Of a DNA stretch of 64,000 bases, positions 13,327 through 26,738 are shown in pieces. The stretch is from assembly GCA_907165065.1 (NCBI GenBank), contig OU015527.1:24689686-24753685 (forward strand). Direction: 5' to 3'. A program made the translations under genes and the position numbers. The stretch is from Caprimulgus europaeus. Lineage: Eukaryota; Chordata; Aves; Caprimulgiformes; Caprimulgidae. The stretch's first letter is position 1; every line of letters begins with the position of its first letter. The notes beneath the pieces were generated by a model, which was given only the letters and a program-made list of their open reading frames with translations, did no database searches and was not told the DNA's origin.

Positions 13327-14494
13327 GGTATCTGGCCAGGTGTCTTTCATTAAAAGTATTTTCTTCCTTAGGAAGGATAAATGTCACCACTCCAGAGGCA
13401 GAATAAAACCCAGTTAAATAGATTTCTTATAGTAGTTAATCTCTTGTAAGAATAGTTGAAACCAGCTGTGGCATTTGTCTTGCTATATAAGACAAATTCA
13501 GAGCTACTTTAAGTAGGTGCAACTCAGTTTAACAGAGTTGTGCAAGTTTGATCTTAGACCTTTTTCATCATTATAAAATAGTTATCCTGTGTGACCAAAA
13601 ATCAAAAGTGGTTTTAATTCTAAGCTCTCCCCAGTGAGACAGTGAGCATTAGTGATCATTACACGTATATTAAGGTTCTAAACCTAGTGGAGCAGCATGT
13701 TCAGTGTGAACTGTGACTCCTTGCTTCCTACACTTCATTGAGACCTCCACTGAGACCTCCACCTTTCATCCAAAGAAGTAAACACTTACCAACACCACCA
13801 GAAAACCTTTGAAAAAAAGAAATACATCTCAAGGTCTGTGTCTGGGTTTGATTTGTTTGGAGAAATTTATTAAAGGGTCTGTAAGTTATCTACATAAGGG
13901 AGAGAAAAAGAGAAGAACCTGGGCACAAAGCAAAACTTAGGTACTGAATAACCACAATATAGGTATTGTAAGGAAAAAAAGGGGTCTCTGGAGGAAAGAT
14001 TTGCAAAGCTAATAGTAACAAAGGTGTTCTGATAGCATTTTTTCCACTACTAATGAAAGCAGCATGTAGTTAAAATATAAATGTTTTTGCTCCAAAGGCC
14101 AATGCATTGGCAAAGGCTACTGCATCACAAAACCTGCATGTATAACACATATTTGTATAAATATGGTAGAGAACCTAAAGGGCTCAATTCTTTGTTCTTT
14201 AAAGCTGATGTGGATGATGATTCTCCCTGACTGTAACAAAGCAGGCTCAGACTTCCCATGAACTGGGCATATAAATCAATTTACACTGGCTGTGATAAGC
14301 TAGTGGAAACACTGTGACGGTATCATACAACACACTGAGCAAATTGAAGCTAAATTTTCAATATTTTAACTTCCAGAAAATCTTTGTATTTACTTTTGTA
14401 GTCTGTTCTCATTTTTGTTGCATTCCCTGATTTCATAACAAATTACATGTATTTTGTATTTAAATGCTATGAAGTAAACTTATTAGCATTCAGC

Positions 14495-14512
14495 TTTTTT
14501 TTTTTTTTTTTT
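14495..14512 (+). repeat. Poly(T) tract, T18
   Basis: An uninterrupted run of 18 T. Confidence 0.9.
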
Positions 14513-15503
14513 GTATTGCTAATATTTTATCAATGTTAGTTCCAGTTACTGACTAATTTGATTGTGTTGATTTGCAATCTAATTTATTGGTAAACAGGTC
14601 TTTACATAATGTAAAAAATCCTTGGCTGGTAAATGAAGTGTTATTAAAGAGAGGAAATTTGGCAGAAAACAGCACCTTCAAAAACTATTTTTTAAAACTA
14701 GTAAGGACTATTGTTTAAGATATATTTTCCCTTTTTATAATCTTTCTCAATAATCATATTTTCAGAATTCCTACAACTGAAAATAACTGTCCTGAGTGCC
14801 TGGTTCATCTGGCTCATGGTTCCTAATGCAGTGACAAGAGAAAATTAATTTGATGCAATTTACATGGCTTTTTCTTTCTTGTAGTTATACTGAATGTATA
14901 ACATGGATTAATACATTTTCTTTCTGACTACAGTTTCGACTTCCTCACTTGTCTTAGGGCTATTTTCTCATACCAACTGTAATGCACATGAGAACAAAAG
15001 TATCATGTACTTAGTGTTTTAGTAGGACAAAAGAAGCTAGAGAAACAGACATCAGGATTTTTCCTATTCTTTACACAATGGATATAACAGAGTAGTTAAT
15101 AGATGTCTCCTTTGCCATAAAAAAGAAAAAAACCAATATCTTTACTAAAATAAATCTACATTTTTTTTTCCCCCTGTGATTTCAAGGAACAGTCCAGGTT
15201 AAGGTTTTTCTATTGCTCTTTATTCAGTGTTCGTTTTAGCAATCTGTATTTAATGTATGCAAATTTGGATTTCTTTCTTTCACTAGGAGAACTTAGGTGA
15301 TCAAGTGAATTTACTTAACTGACATGAGAATTAGTATCTAGGAGTTAATACATCTGAGCACTATGTTAAAAATTTATACTTCTTTTCCTGACAGTACTAG
15401 CTACTTTTATAATACAAATACTTATTTTCTTGAAAAGCTGATATAGATAATTTCACTATATTAACTTAGTAAGAATTAAAACATTGTAAGCACATTAAAA
15501 CAC

Positions 15504-15594
15504 TTTTGGGTGGTTTTTTTTTTGTTTTTTTTTTTTGTTTGTTTGGGTTTTTTTGTTTTTTTTTTTTTTTTTTGTTTTTTGTTTTTTGTTTTTT
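15504..15594 (+). repeat. T/G-rich low-complexity tract
   Basis: About 90 bp of long T runs spaced by G or GTTTG, ending in TTCTTCAG. The end looks like a splice acceptor, but no exon-like sequence with a donor follows that I would trust. The tract creates a spurious Phe-rich reading frame. Confidence 0.85.
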
Positions 15595-18500
15595 CTTCAG
15601 TTATGTTTTACGGGTAAATACGAATATGTCACTCTTTAATAATGGTCTTTCAGAACTTGGCCAAAAGGTATATTCCATGAGAACCATAGCGAGGGTAGGT
15701 GAAGTACAGGTCTCAAAAGACATTATAGACAATCTGTACTGTGGAGAACAATGAAAGAAAACTGCAGATGGTGTGAATCATAACAGAAATTTCAAATGAA
15801 GTTTTAGCCTGTTCTTCGTTAAGTGGTAATACATATTCATTTCATATCCCTTGTTTCTTCAACATCTAGTCTCTACCTATGCTCTCAAAGGAAGTTATTA
15901 CTGTATTCTAAAGTTGTGCATGAACCACAATTCCAATTTTGAAGAGTTTTTTAAAGATATCAGAAAGTCATCTGTTTTGAAAGAAATGAAAATTGAACCC
16001 TCAAAACTTGCCACAAACCGAGTATTTGAAAAAAAAAAATTAAAAATCAGGTTATTTTGCTTGTCCTCTTTTGGAAAGAAAAAAAAAAAAAAGGCATTTA
16101 TTGCCATTTTATTTAAATTACTCACTTTGCATATACTGATATTGTTATGATTAAGCTGAATTAAATGATATTTCAAAATAGGAATGTTCTGTACTAAAAC
16201 ACTAAACTTATTGAAGACTTCCACTTTTTATTAAAACCATTTTTTCATCAAATAAAAATTATATAAAACCTGTTGCTACCAACAAATTGTCATTTTTTGA
16301 AACAATACTCCAATGTGAACTTCTGTGTAGGCAGCTGCACTACAAATTTACATCACTGTTAAGTACTTTGTATTGACACAATCCAGGTTGGTGGAAAAAA
16401 AAAAGAAGCCACACGCACAAAAAAAAGGGACATGTTCTTGAACATAAAATAAGCATTTTTTTACTTTCTGTGTTTTATATCCTCAATCAAGGACAACGTA
16501 AACCCAGCTGGGGTTAAAATACAATTCAAGTTAGAGTATTTATTTAGAAAAGTTTTAATTTAAAAGGTAAAATCTATGGATTTTTGTGAGGTCGTAAACA
16601 TTACTACTGTAAGATTGAATCTTTCCAAAAGATCCTTCCAAATAAAGTTCTAGGTAAAGTAACTACTTCTGCAAAAATTAGAAAACATTCAAATTAGACA
16701 AAAAAATGTTAAGTGTTCTCAACTGTAGAACTCAATTTGGAAATAGTTTCAAATACAGAGAAAACAATCCACATCTCTAATTCCAATATAAAAGTTGAGA
16801 ATTTTATTTATGCATGTCGTTTAAACCCCTAATTTCTATAATAATTGAGTAAAATATTTTTATTGCAATTTTAAAGCTAATAAAGTGGAGTCAAAGAGTT
16901 GTAGAATGTGAACTTGTTCTTTGCTTTATCCTGAAAATGTGATGTTCTTTTTCCTCTCTTAAAAGTTTTCAAGGTAAAAATTTCAATATACAACTCCTTT
17001 TGCTTTCAGCCTTTTAGTCTTAGCCTATCATTTGCATGAGAGCAGATTTTTGCATTCAATATTCTTTTAAGATTGTACCTGAGTGCAAGACTCATTGTGC
17101 ATAATGAGATGACTAATTAAGATGACTATTACTACTTCATAATTTAAAACTTTTTTTTTTTTAGTACCTATTCTTTATATCATTGCCATGGGTAAGTAGT
17201 TTTCTGAAGAAATAAACCTTTTATTGCATCTTCTAACATTGCATCACTTCAGCAAGGTACTTCAATATTTGATTGAATGAGCTTAATGTTCAAAATATTC
17301 CTGAGAAGACAGAACAGGTTTCCGGCTAACAGCTCCTATACTGTCATGTTTATTTCATTAGATACAAATAGTCATCTCATTTCTACCAGTTTCCTTGGCT
17401 CTAAACATACTATTACTGAATGAGTTTCTACAGTTGAGCTGTGGCTACATAATTCCTACAGTAGGAACATTACGAGTAATAGAATGGATTTGGGTATGAT
17501 TAGGTTCCAGATGGCTTGAAGGAACAGTTTTGATAATTTGGAAACCTGGCAAAATGAAAGCATTAAGAATTATTTCTGTGTGGGTTACACCAGAGCTTAA
17601 CAGTTAATTTGTGCAAGAAGAAAAGGTCAAGTAACAGCCTCCACATTTCTGTAATACTTTCTTCACTCTATGGTCATCAAAAATAGCCGAGTGTGATTTT
17701 TATTAAACAAAACCTTGCAATATTTGAGACTGGAGACACTTTTAGATTGTATTTATTCCTGATGGGTCAATCTCAATCATGTTATTGTCATCTGTTAGTT
17801 CATGAAGTCCACTGGAGATTTTAGACACAGAAAAACCATCAATATATGATCAAGCACAGTTTAGGACAACATTTTTTTCTGGAATTACTGTTTCTTTGAT
17901 CTCCAGTGGTCAATCATCTTTGTTCAAATTGCAGTGACATCGAGTATCATTACCTATGCACAATGAGGTGGTTCAACTGTTTGCATGTGGTAGGCAAAAA
18001 ATGTAGGCTTTGCTGGGCTCTAATTTCTTCCTTGCAGTGTTTTTGATATATACCCAGTACAAATCTTAAAATAACAACATGACAAACAAAGACATGTACT
18101 GCCTTCCAAGCAGCTAAACCTCAGTATGTTCTAGCAGTAAAAAAAATGTTCATGCACACACTGTTCAAGACTCTGACCATTGTAGTGAAATTATGGGCCA
18201 GCTAATATAGTTTCTTTATTGCTTGTGAGATAATTAATAACTTTTAGGACAAGATGTATGAAGTGAAATCTGCATATTTCACATGTATCGTCCTGCCTTT
18301 CCACAAGGATTTTAAATTACTACATTTAATGGAAATACAAATAATTCATTAAAAGTCTACAAAATTTCAGCCTGGCTGGTAGTTAAAACTTCCAATATCC
18401 TTTTGTTTTGTAGTGTTCTTATTATGAATATTAATGTTTGACATGTCAAGAAAAAACAGATTTCATATATTATCAGTTTATCTAGATTCCAACCAGAGGT

Positions 18501-19604
18501 TTTTTTACCTTGGTTTACTTCTGTGTTTCTTATTTTCCTTCCCATTTTCAGTATGCTAAAGGGTATTCTACATAGACAGCTTCATCTATTCTGCCTATTA
18601 TAGTACTCTCTAAACTGGTTCTGCCCTGCTCCAGCTTGAATATTTTAAATCATGTGCCTCTTTTGGCTTATTCTATACAGGGGTTTCTTCTTTCTGTACA
18701 GGTATAACAACAGAAGATGCTCTCCTAGCAGCACCTGACATCATGCCATATTGTAGAAAGCTTGCAACAGATTTTGAATGCATTCTAATGAGAATTGATG
18801 TTCATTAGAACTGCAGAATATGCAGAAATGATCTGGAGTATGCTATACAGTAAATATTATTGAGCTGTGAGGAGAGAGGCACACAATGCCTTTTCTGGAA
18901 CAGGAGACAATATTTCTTCAGATTACACTGACTACATAGAATAGATTTAGATTTTTATGTATAAATATATATGACAATCTCCAAGTATGAGAGACCTACA
19001 GAAGAAATCTAGAAAAGATCAGATATGCAAATTACAGACTTCATGGAAAATTGAAAGCATAGGACTAATTAGGCACATCACAGATAAGGATCCCTTCATA
19101 ACTATCATAAACTCCCTCTCATGTTTTACATAAATTATATGCATATATATAATTTAATTCATTTTGAAAGTGACTGATCTCTTAATAACAATATCCATAA
19201 TATTTTCAGGACCAAGAAGAAAATTAATTGCATATTAATAATCATCATATTTTAAAAGCATGTCATCAGATTATTGACTCTGACTACAACTAGAAAATAT
19301 ATCTTATTTTAAAGAGTTCAACAGCGAAAGAAATACATTTTTTTTCTAAAAATATCTAGGAAAAGTTTTACAGAAATTATCTTTTTCAATGACAAACCAG
19401 TGATAAAAATAAAAAACTCAAGGGCCACTCACATCAGACTGTAAAATGAGACAAGTTTAATAGTATTTACACAATATTCTAGGGAATACTTACTCATCTT
19501 GTGTAAAAATACATAAATTTAAAATTAGGTTCTGTATTTTAAATTAGAGCAATTGTAGTTACATGGTTGTTACATTTCACTAACACTAATCATACAAGGT
19601 TTAT

Positions 19605-19690
19605 ACTTTCATGGAATTGCAGAATGTTAAGTATTGGAAGAGACCTCGAAAGATCATTTAGCCCATCGCCCATCAGAAAGCCATTGCACT
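19605..19690 (-). mobile_element. CR1 LINE 3' end fragment
   Basis: Read on the plus strand, GCAGAATGTTAAGTATTGGA followed by AGAGACCTCGAAAGATCATT matches the last part of CR1 before its tail in reverse complement. It is closely similar to the same stretch at 8903-8940. The octamer tail is reduced to one degenerate copy. Only the extreme 3' end remains, consistent with strong 5' truncation. The upper boundary is approximate. Confidence 0.8.
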
Positions 19691-22600
19691 AATTCATGTA
19701 ATGTCTGTGTCCTGATTATTATCCTTATGTGAGCACACTACCTTCTTTTGAATTAAAGCACATTTCTGCCACTTAGTTCCACTGCAAAGTTTATAGCTTT
19801 TACAGGTAACCCGGAAGATTTCCCTTTGGTAAGGGAAAAGAAATTTGGAGCATTTATCCATCTTCCATAGACTTCAGGTCAATGACAGTACTTAGATCTA
19901 GTCCAAGGCTCTCTCAGCCCAGCCCCATTGCCCTAGGCATCATTAAGGGATACCTCCCAGTCATGTCCAGCAAAACTGCAACATCAGTAGAACATCAAAA
20001 GGTGGAGTGCAATAAATAAAAGCTATGCAAACTTTGTTGTCACTTTGATCCTGAGATGAGCTGCTAGTGTCAGATTACAGTTAAGAGTGTTGACATCTAC
20101 AGCTCCACCTAATTCCAAGACTATTTTTTTAATACTAGAAACCACCTTTAGCTCCTCAGATCTTTAATAAAATATAACCTGAATAAAGACTTCTTTCTTT
20201 ATCAGAAAATATGGGTATGATCAGCCATAAATATTTCTCCATAACAACCTTATGGCAATTATATAAGCATGATTTATGTTCTTGCAGTTTTGATTCTTTG
20301 TATTGCTGTAACATAGAAGTCAGCCTTTTACTATTCATAGTTTTGGTCTCTAATCTTTTGATTCTTTTAATTCTTCTAGATAGTTTTTCAACTATTTACT
20401 GATTAGCATTTTGCTCAGGATATCTTAAGTGAAGTTTATATAGTTTGTGATATATATACCAACCACTAGTTTCGTAGGTAATGTCTATGTGGGGAAGTAG
20501 TTCAATCTAAAACTCAAAACCTTGGAAAATTATGGGGTTACACTGTGTCTTGTAAACCAGACATGTGGAAAAGAATGTCTCATGGAAAATACTGAACATC
20601 TTTTTCCATGTAGCTTCTTTATGTGCTACTATTCTTTTAATATGTCTTTCTTTGTCACCATTTTTACCCTTTATGTACAAGACCTGGGAGTCCAAACTGT
20701 TTTGAACTCAATCAGATCATATGTTTGCACAATTGCAGTCTCTGTGTTGCACTCTTCCCTTCTGTTACTTCCCCACAGAGATATCTCCGAGGCTCTTCTT
20801 TCCCTTTGTGAGAATGGCCTCAGGTCTACTCAGTGGCTACACCACTGTAACATTCCTCTCCTGCCAGATGGCCCACATCATTATGAAACTGTTTCTTCCA
20901 TCTTTCCTTTCTTTCCAACACAGCAATAACTATACCTCTGTCTCACTTCAAAAGTCCAGATTCTGCCATGTCATCTGACTCCTTCCCCAATATACATTTC
21001 TCTTATTACGTACTCAGACTCCCCACCACTGTGTTTCACAATGTACCATCACAGTACCTCTACTTCAGTTTCACTATCATATTCCAAAATTCCCCATTTC
21101 CCCAGCCTGCAATAAATTCCTATTTCCCCATCTTCTCCAATTTCTCACTCTTAAAAATACAATACCCTCAAATTCTCTTGCTGAGAGGAAAACACACACT
21201 CCTTTCTTGTTTGACCAACCACAGATGAGATGCATGCACGCTGATGGCTGCAGGACAAGAAAACACTATTGTCTCTCATTATGAACACACAAACTTGTAC
21301 AAGCCACACATGGCTAACAGGTTATATATTCTAGAAGCAGGAATGCCTGTGAGATAAGACTATCACAGAAGGTGAAAAAGCAGGCACATGGTTGAAATAG
21401 AATTATGGAAAAAGAATCAAGCATTTATGCTTTTTTTAAGTTTCTGCAAGAAGTCTGCATGTCATTACATGCTTCAAAAATAAAATCGTACTAGGCTCAC
21501 AATTGTTTTTGCGGGCTCAGCCCAGTAGATAAGATGTGAAAATATATACTGAACTGGAAACAGCATATAAAATGCTAGAAAACTAGTTTCTGAATTCCTA
21601 TGACACTGAAGGCTGGAGTCAAAGCTCCATACTGACACCAAAATCAAACCAATTCTGGACATGGTCAGAAGTAGAAATTTAAGTATTATAGGATTGTGGA
21701 TGTCTCCAGGATTAAGCAGCAAATGAATAGGTGTTCTCAGTAACAAAAATCCTGTGGTATATAAATCAGTCAGGAGCAATCTAGACATGACACTAACAAC
21801 CTACCAAAATTCAGCCCATAAAATATAGACATTTTACATCAGAATTTGGATAAATCTATATTACTGTCTTAGACTGATTTTTTAAAAAATACCTTCAAGA
21901 CGTTACTAGTGCATGTGTTCTTTCTGTTGCAGCACCAGCAATCTCACCTTGATAACTATCTTCACACCTAGAAACTTTTTTGATGTATATATATATATAT
22001 GCTTAAATATTTCACTAATTCCTAAATCCAGATATAATTTTTGCCAGAGAGTTAGTTACATGTGGTGAATCCAAGTTCAAATCCCAGGATTAGTTTCAAC
22101 TTTCTATGCCAGCAGAAATTAGAAGCATTATTCTGCAAATGTGCCATGTTTCATTTCTGCAGTTCCCTTTATCTTAGAGAAACAATATCTATAAAGTTTA
22201 AGTGTAGTCTTCATAAAAACGTGAGGCTACGTTTTCCTAAATTCTGCTCTCTGTTTGGGTGATGACTGTTATAACTAGTTGGCAGCAATTGTAAAGCAGC
22301 ACATCTCAGTGCACATGATGTAGCAGATTATACAGTGTATTTATTCCAGTCATTTAACTACAGTTACTTGTTACTGTTTAAAAATTATGTTTCAGAAATA
22401 TTGAAGACAGCTGCTTTAGCAACTCCTGCAAAGAGAAGGAGGAGATGTGAGACAACCTTCTATCTCACCCTCAAATCATCTGGCAATGTTACATCAAGGG
22501 AGTAGAACCTGGCATACCCAATATCACCCAAGAATGCATGATCTTTAGCTCCAATTGCAGATTCTGCCCTGTCCCAATAGGTCCCTTCACCCCCAGCATC

Positions 22601-23592
22601 CAGGTGCTAAGGCACAGATAGAAATGCAACAGATTTGGAAGACATAAGTCAACTGAATCATCTGCAAGAAGCATTTCACTCTGTTCCAGTGGGAAGCTAA
22701 ATGTTTCTGCAATATGCTTTCAGCCACAGAAATGTCAGTGTTATTTCAGAACAAAACCAAATCAGGATATTGGCAATCTTACATAAGATTTTTGCCAAGT
22801 GACCTCACAGGGCCAGCTGGGACCAGTGAGGCAACAGCTGACACAGCAAAAAAACACTCCCAGGACAGGTCTCCCCCAGTCTTTGCCTGAGCTTGCCAAC
22901 CGTATGTCTTCAATGAATCCATATCGGACCACTTGATGTGAAAAGTGCACTGACATTGTGTACAGTAAAGCATGGGAGCACTGGTTTTCCCTGACAGATG
23001 CCACTGCATTGCCAGTGAGAGTCAATTGGACACAACAGTTAGTGCCCTTTTTTATGCCTCTGAGCCAATTGCAATTATAAGGAGGACCAGAAGTGGTTTT
23101 GTACATGTGGAGCACAGCCCTCCTTTACAGTCAAGATACTGTCCCAGCTGCACTCCACTTCAAGCCTTCCAAGCTCCTTGCCAGGGTAATGGCAACTATA
23201 AGTAACCATAATCACTGCTGAGATAGCTATGCATTCGATTCCCATGACAGGAGGATGCAGCAGGTCAATAAAATATATCTCAGTTTTATTAAGCAGTGCA
23301 TCTGAGACCAGTTCAGTTATTTCACCAGTGAAAGTAATTTACCTTCGTGAAATCCATCTTCTCTGATGCAAGGATGCCATTAGTTCCCTCTTATGGTCCT
23401 AGCATCCTCAGTATAACCTGTCCTAGTGCAAGAGGTAGGGGGAGTTGGTTTAGGTATTTACATATCTCAGCTTTATCTACTATTGCCATCTACTACGTAC
23501 CAGATTTTTTTTCCTGACTGACTTCTAGCTTATCAGATAAATATGATAGTCTTTCTATTCATAAGCTACAAGGCGAGAACTGGTTAAGTCAT
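19691..23592. other. AT-rich stretch without recognisable gene
   Basis: No recognisable gene or element. It contains a short (TA)n run at 21985-22000. Overlapping frames at 20522-20978, 21474-21788 and 22762-23205 reach 85-135 codons, but none shows a domain, a plausible composition or matching splice signals. I treat them as chance frames. Confidence 0.5.
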
Positions 23593-24123
23593 TGTGGTGG
23601 TTATACCCTGGCCAGCAGCTAAGAACCTTGCAGACACTTGTTCACTCCTCTCCCCTCTAATGGGACAGCAGAGAATAAGAGTAAAAGTGAGAAAACTTGA
23701 GGGACAAGATAAAGGTAGTTTAATAAGCAAAGAAAAGAGGAAAAAATCCCCTCACAAATATTATGCAAAGGCAATCATTCACCACCTCCCACAAGGAGAT
23801 CAAAGGCCAGTTCATCTCTGAGCAATAGGTACCTCTACAAACTCCCTTCCCCTCAATTTTCATTTCTGAACACAGAGCTAAGTGTTAGGGGATATCTGTT
23901 TTTTCAGTCTGGACCAATTTTGCAGATTTTGTCTGCTCCTAACTTTTTGCCCACTCCCAGCCAGTCGCTGTGGAAAAGGACAAAGGCTTGACACTGTGCA
24001 AGCACTATTCAGCAACAGCCAGATATTTGGTGTATTAACATCATTTTAATCACAAGTCCAAAACATAAAACTATACAAGGCACTATGAAGAAAATTAACT
24101 CCATCCCAATCAAACACAGTACA
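23593..24123 (-). mobile_element. Solo LTR, ERVL-type endogenous retrovirus (fossil)
   Basis: On the minus strand it opens with TGTACTGTG, then GGGATGGAGTTAATTTTCTT, followed by TGATGTTAATACACC, the characteristic start of avian ERVL LTRs. It closes at 23593 with CCACCACA. Length is about 530 bp. The ends obey the TG...CA rule, but the flanking 5-mers (GTCAT left, TCTTA right) do not match, so the target duplication has decayed or an end is slightly misplaced. No internal retroviral sequence adjoins it, which points to LTR-LTR recombination. Divergence suggests it is older than the provirus at 44515. Confidence 0.8.
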
Positions 24124-25319
24124 TCTTATAAGGTTTCCCAGAACTGTTGGGCTTTTGCAGGACTTCAGCAGCCAGTCAGTCTTACTCAGGCATATTGTCC
24201 TATCTTTGACCATGAAGAAAGGGGAGTTTTAAAACAATAGTTCTCCAAATAATACAAAGTAGAGGAAAACACAAGGCATACCCCCAGTGAGGTCAAAATT
24301 CCTTTATCTTCCACTGGCTGAAACATATCTCTCCACTTGTTAGAATAAGGAATAGCATTGTGCCTAGTTTCTATCCTCAGTGATACCCAGAATAAGGACT
24401 TTTTAATTTAATCACTGCTGTTATCAGTGACAATCCCTGTAGCACTATCATTCCTACAGGGTGTCTAATGACTTTTGGCACAGACTCCAGTCAACTTGAC
24501 TCATGTCAAGTATCTCTTTCTTGGCTGAAAATTTGAAATCCACAAGTGCTCTCCCTTATGTGACAATATTTTCATCTTGACATTAGTAGGACAGAAATTT
24601 CCTGACCATGAAACATGGAGTGTATACTGACTTTCAGAAATCATATGACTACAATATGTTAAAAGAGCTGAACATTTTTGTGCAGTCAAATATGTTCTTA
24701 CAACATATAGTCAGAAGTTCCAAATATCTGACTAATTCAACTAATTTTATTAATATTTGCTTTCTATAAAATTGTTTATGCCATCCCAGCAATATCAGCC
24801 TGAGGCTTAGATGCCACAAATACCTCTGGATTTTCTCTTTGCACTGAAATGAATAAAGATACTCCAGAGCAAGTACTGTGAGAAAAAACAATCTAAGACT
24901 TATAGCTTTCCAAAAGTGTCTCGAAGTTTCCATATATTCTCCTGTATTTTGGGAAAAGAAGTTGCTGGGAGCCCATCATTTGATCTGCTCTCATAAGCTG
25001 CATGAACTAATACACATCCACAATTTACATATACCTACTCACACAAATATATGTGTACTCAGTGTATATAAATATGTGTATTATTATCTTACACAAAGGT
25101 AACATACACTTTCATTAAAATATAAAATATATTAGAGATTTGTAACCATTTTTCATCATGATTAAAGTTTCAGTGGTGCTATATACATAACATAATGAAA
25201 AAGTATTATAAAATTTACTCCCAAGTATTTACCTCAAATGGTGGGTACATAACCCAAACTGAGGTTGGAAAGAGTCTTCCATCTACTGAGAAGCATTCAC
25301 AGAATTATTTCATACCTCT
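24124..25319. other. AT-rich stretch, nothing recognised
   Basis: No gene, repeat family or RNA recognised between the LTR and the old CR1. Confidence 0.5.
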
Positions 25320-26200
25320 TCATCTGTAGAACACCTTCATCAACAACCTGAATGACAGGAGAAAATTCATCCTCATCAGTTCTCGGATGACAACAAGGAG
25401 AAGGAATGGTCAAAGCCTGGAGGGAAAGGTTGCCAGTTCAGAGGACTTTAATGTATTGAAGGAACAGGATGACAGAAACCTCATGAAATAAAGTCAAATA
25501 GAACTCCTGCGCCTGGGACAGACTGGCTCCGTGCATCTGGATACCAAATGTCTAGGGCAATTCTTTGCAAGAAAGGACCCAGTGATCCTGGTGGACTATT
25601 AGCTCAATGAGAATTTGCAGTACTACTTTACAACAAGAAAGACTAACTATGTCCTTGGTTGTATTAGCAAAAGAACAGACAGCAGCTCTAATCATCACTG
25701 GGAAGGTTGTATTTGGCATACTGTTGTGGGTTCCTCACTGCAACAAATGAGAGAGTTCAGTATATGGCTGCAAGGACAAGAGCTGGAACACAGTACACTT
25801 GAGAAGAGACCGGAACAGACAATACTTCTACCTGTTCATCTTGGAGAAGAGATTGAAGAGGGATCCTATGGCTGCCTTCAGCTACTTAAGGAGTGTTATA
25901 GAGATAACAGAGCCAGATGCTCCTCAGGCATGCACAGAAACAGAATGAGAGACAACAGTAGCAAGTCACAATGTGAAATTCCAACTAGATGTAAAGGAAA
26001 CACCATTCATACTGAGAGTGGTCAAGCACATATCTCCCAAAAAGGCTGTACAAAATCTATCTTTGGGGATCTTTACAAATAACTGAACTGTGTACTACGC
26101 AACCTGATCAATTTTTGAAGTTACCTCTGCTTGGATCTGTACTAAGAGTAAGATGTCCTCCAGAGGTCCCTTTCAAGCTGGTTTATTCTATGTTTCTCTG
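25320..26200 (+). mobile_element. Ancient, heavily diverged CR1-group LINE
   Basis: The alignment to the CR1 C-terminal ORF2 plus 3' UTR is weak but collinear. ATCAACAACCTGAATGAC near 25340 matches the FINDLDD block. GACAGAAACCTCATGAAATA near 25470 matches the NLMKFN region. GGTTGTATTAGCAAAAG near 25655 matches GCIxKS. CTTCAGCTACTTAAGGAG near 25877 matches the YKYLK region. The 3' end at 26152-26200 shows GATGTCCTCCAGAGGTCCCT and a degraded ATTCTATG-type tail. Frames are riddled with stops; a 155-codon frame at 25615-26082 is a chance opening in the decayed copy. This is among the oldest elements of the window. Confidence 0.8.
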
Positions 26201-26605
26201 TTTTATCTGGAGGGAAAATTGCATTATTAGGGAGGAAAATTTACATAAAAATCAGTTCAATGTTATCATACACTCTGTAATGAAGAGTTTTGTAGGTTTT
26301 AATAGTCAAAAAAGGCAGTCTTACACTCTTCTCTTTCTTGTAACATTTTTCATTTTTAAATAAATTATGCAGATACCACTACTCTATTGTCTGGAAGCAT
26401 TTCTCATCCAAATCAAAGCAAAGGAAGATATAATGGGATAACCTTAGGAAAGGATAGAGATGTTACTCTATTTGTCAAACACAGAATATGTACTGCTAAA
26501 TATATACAAAATAAGTTTCAGGATGAATGGTAACCACTGTCTTTTCAATGCTTCCCCCTCAAACATGGTTTGCTACAGGGTATTGCATTTCTTTTTCTCC
26601 AACAG

Positions 26606-26738
26606 TGCCACATTCTGTGTCTTGAGTAATGGAACAAGGGCTCTGGCCATTGCCTTGAGGGGCAGAGTTTTACCAGCCAGTCCTTATCTCCCCAGGTGTG
26701 GAAAACCTGGGAAAGCTAAACCCAGATCTGCTAGGAAG
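26606..26738 (+). other. Exon-like segment (speculative)
   Basis: A pyrimidine-rich acceptor (TTTCTTTTTCTCCAACAG, ending 26605) is followed by 133 bp of noticeably higher GC than the flanks, then AAG and a donor-like GTAAAT at 26739. A frame stays open right through it (part of the 104-codon frame 26460-26774) and reads Arg/Pro/Gly-rich sequence around GKPGKAKPRSARK. No family is recognised. Good signals at both ends plus an open frame make it the better of two exon candidates, but in 64 kb such pairs occur by chance. Confidence 0.15.

Larger units (their letters stand above)
10827..19604. other. AT-rich stretch without recognisable gene
   Basis: About 8.8 kb in which I recognise no gene or interspersed repeat. 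It holds A-rich (13283-13326), poly(T) (14495-14512) and T/G-rich (15504-15594) simple sequence. Reading frames near 15506-16224 run through these low-complexity tracts and are not credible proteins. An ATTTGCAT octamer lies near 17030 with TAATTA cores about 90 bp further on; by itself that proves nothing. Confidence 0.55.

Noticed and set aside
15506-15754. 82-codon frame starting MGGFFFVFFF
   Set aside because: Its first half is a translation of a T/G homopolymer-like tract; no domain and no splice support.
17020-17130. ATTTGCATG octamer and TAATTA cores resembling a developmental enhancer
   Set aside because: Such short motifs are common in AT-rich DNA; without cross-species conservation they are not evidence.
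18783-18810. Inverted repeat TTCTAATGA / TCATTAGAA with 10-bp spacer
   Set aside because: Nine-bp arms at short spacing are expected several times by chance in 64 kb of AT-rich DNA; no neighbouring structure supports a function.
20522-20978. Overlapping frames of 135 and 85 codons
   Set aside because: No recognisable domain, Cys/Leu/Phe-rich random composition, and no convincing splice or promoter context.
22762-23205. Overlapping frames on both strands, up to 117 codons, in a locally GC-richer patch
   Set aside because: No family similarity recognised, and frames open on both strands at once argue for chance. Conservation data would be needed to revive it.
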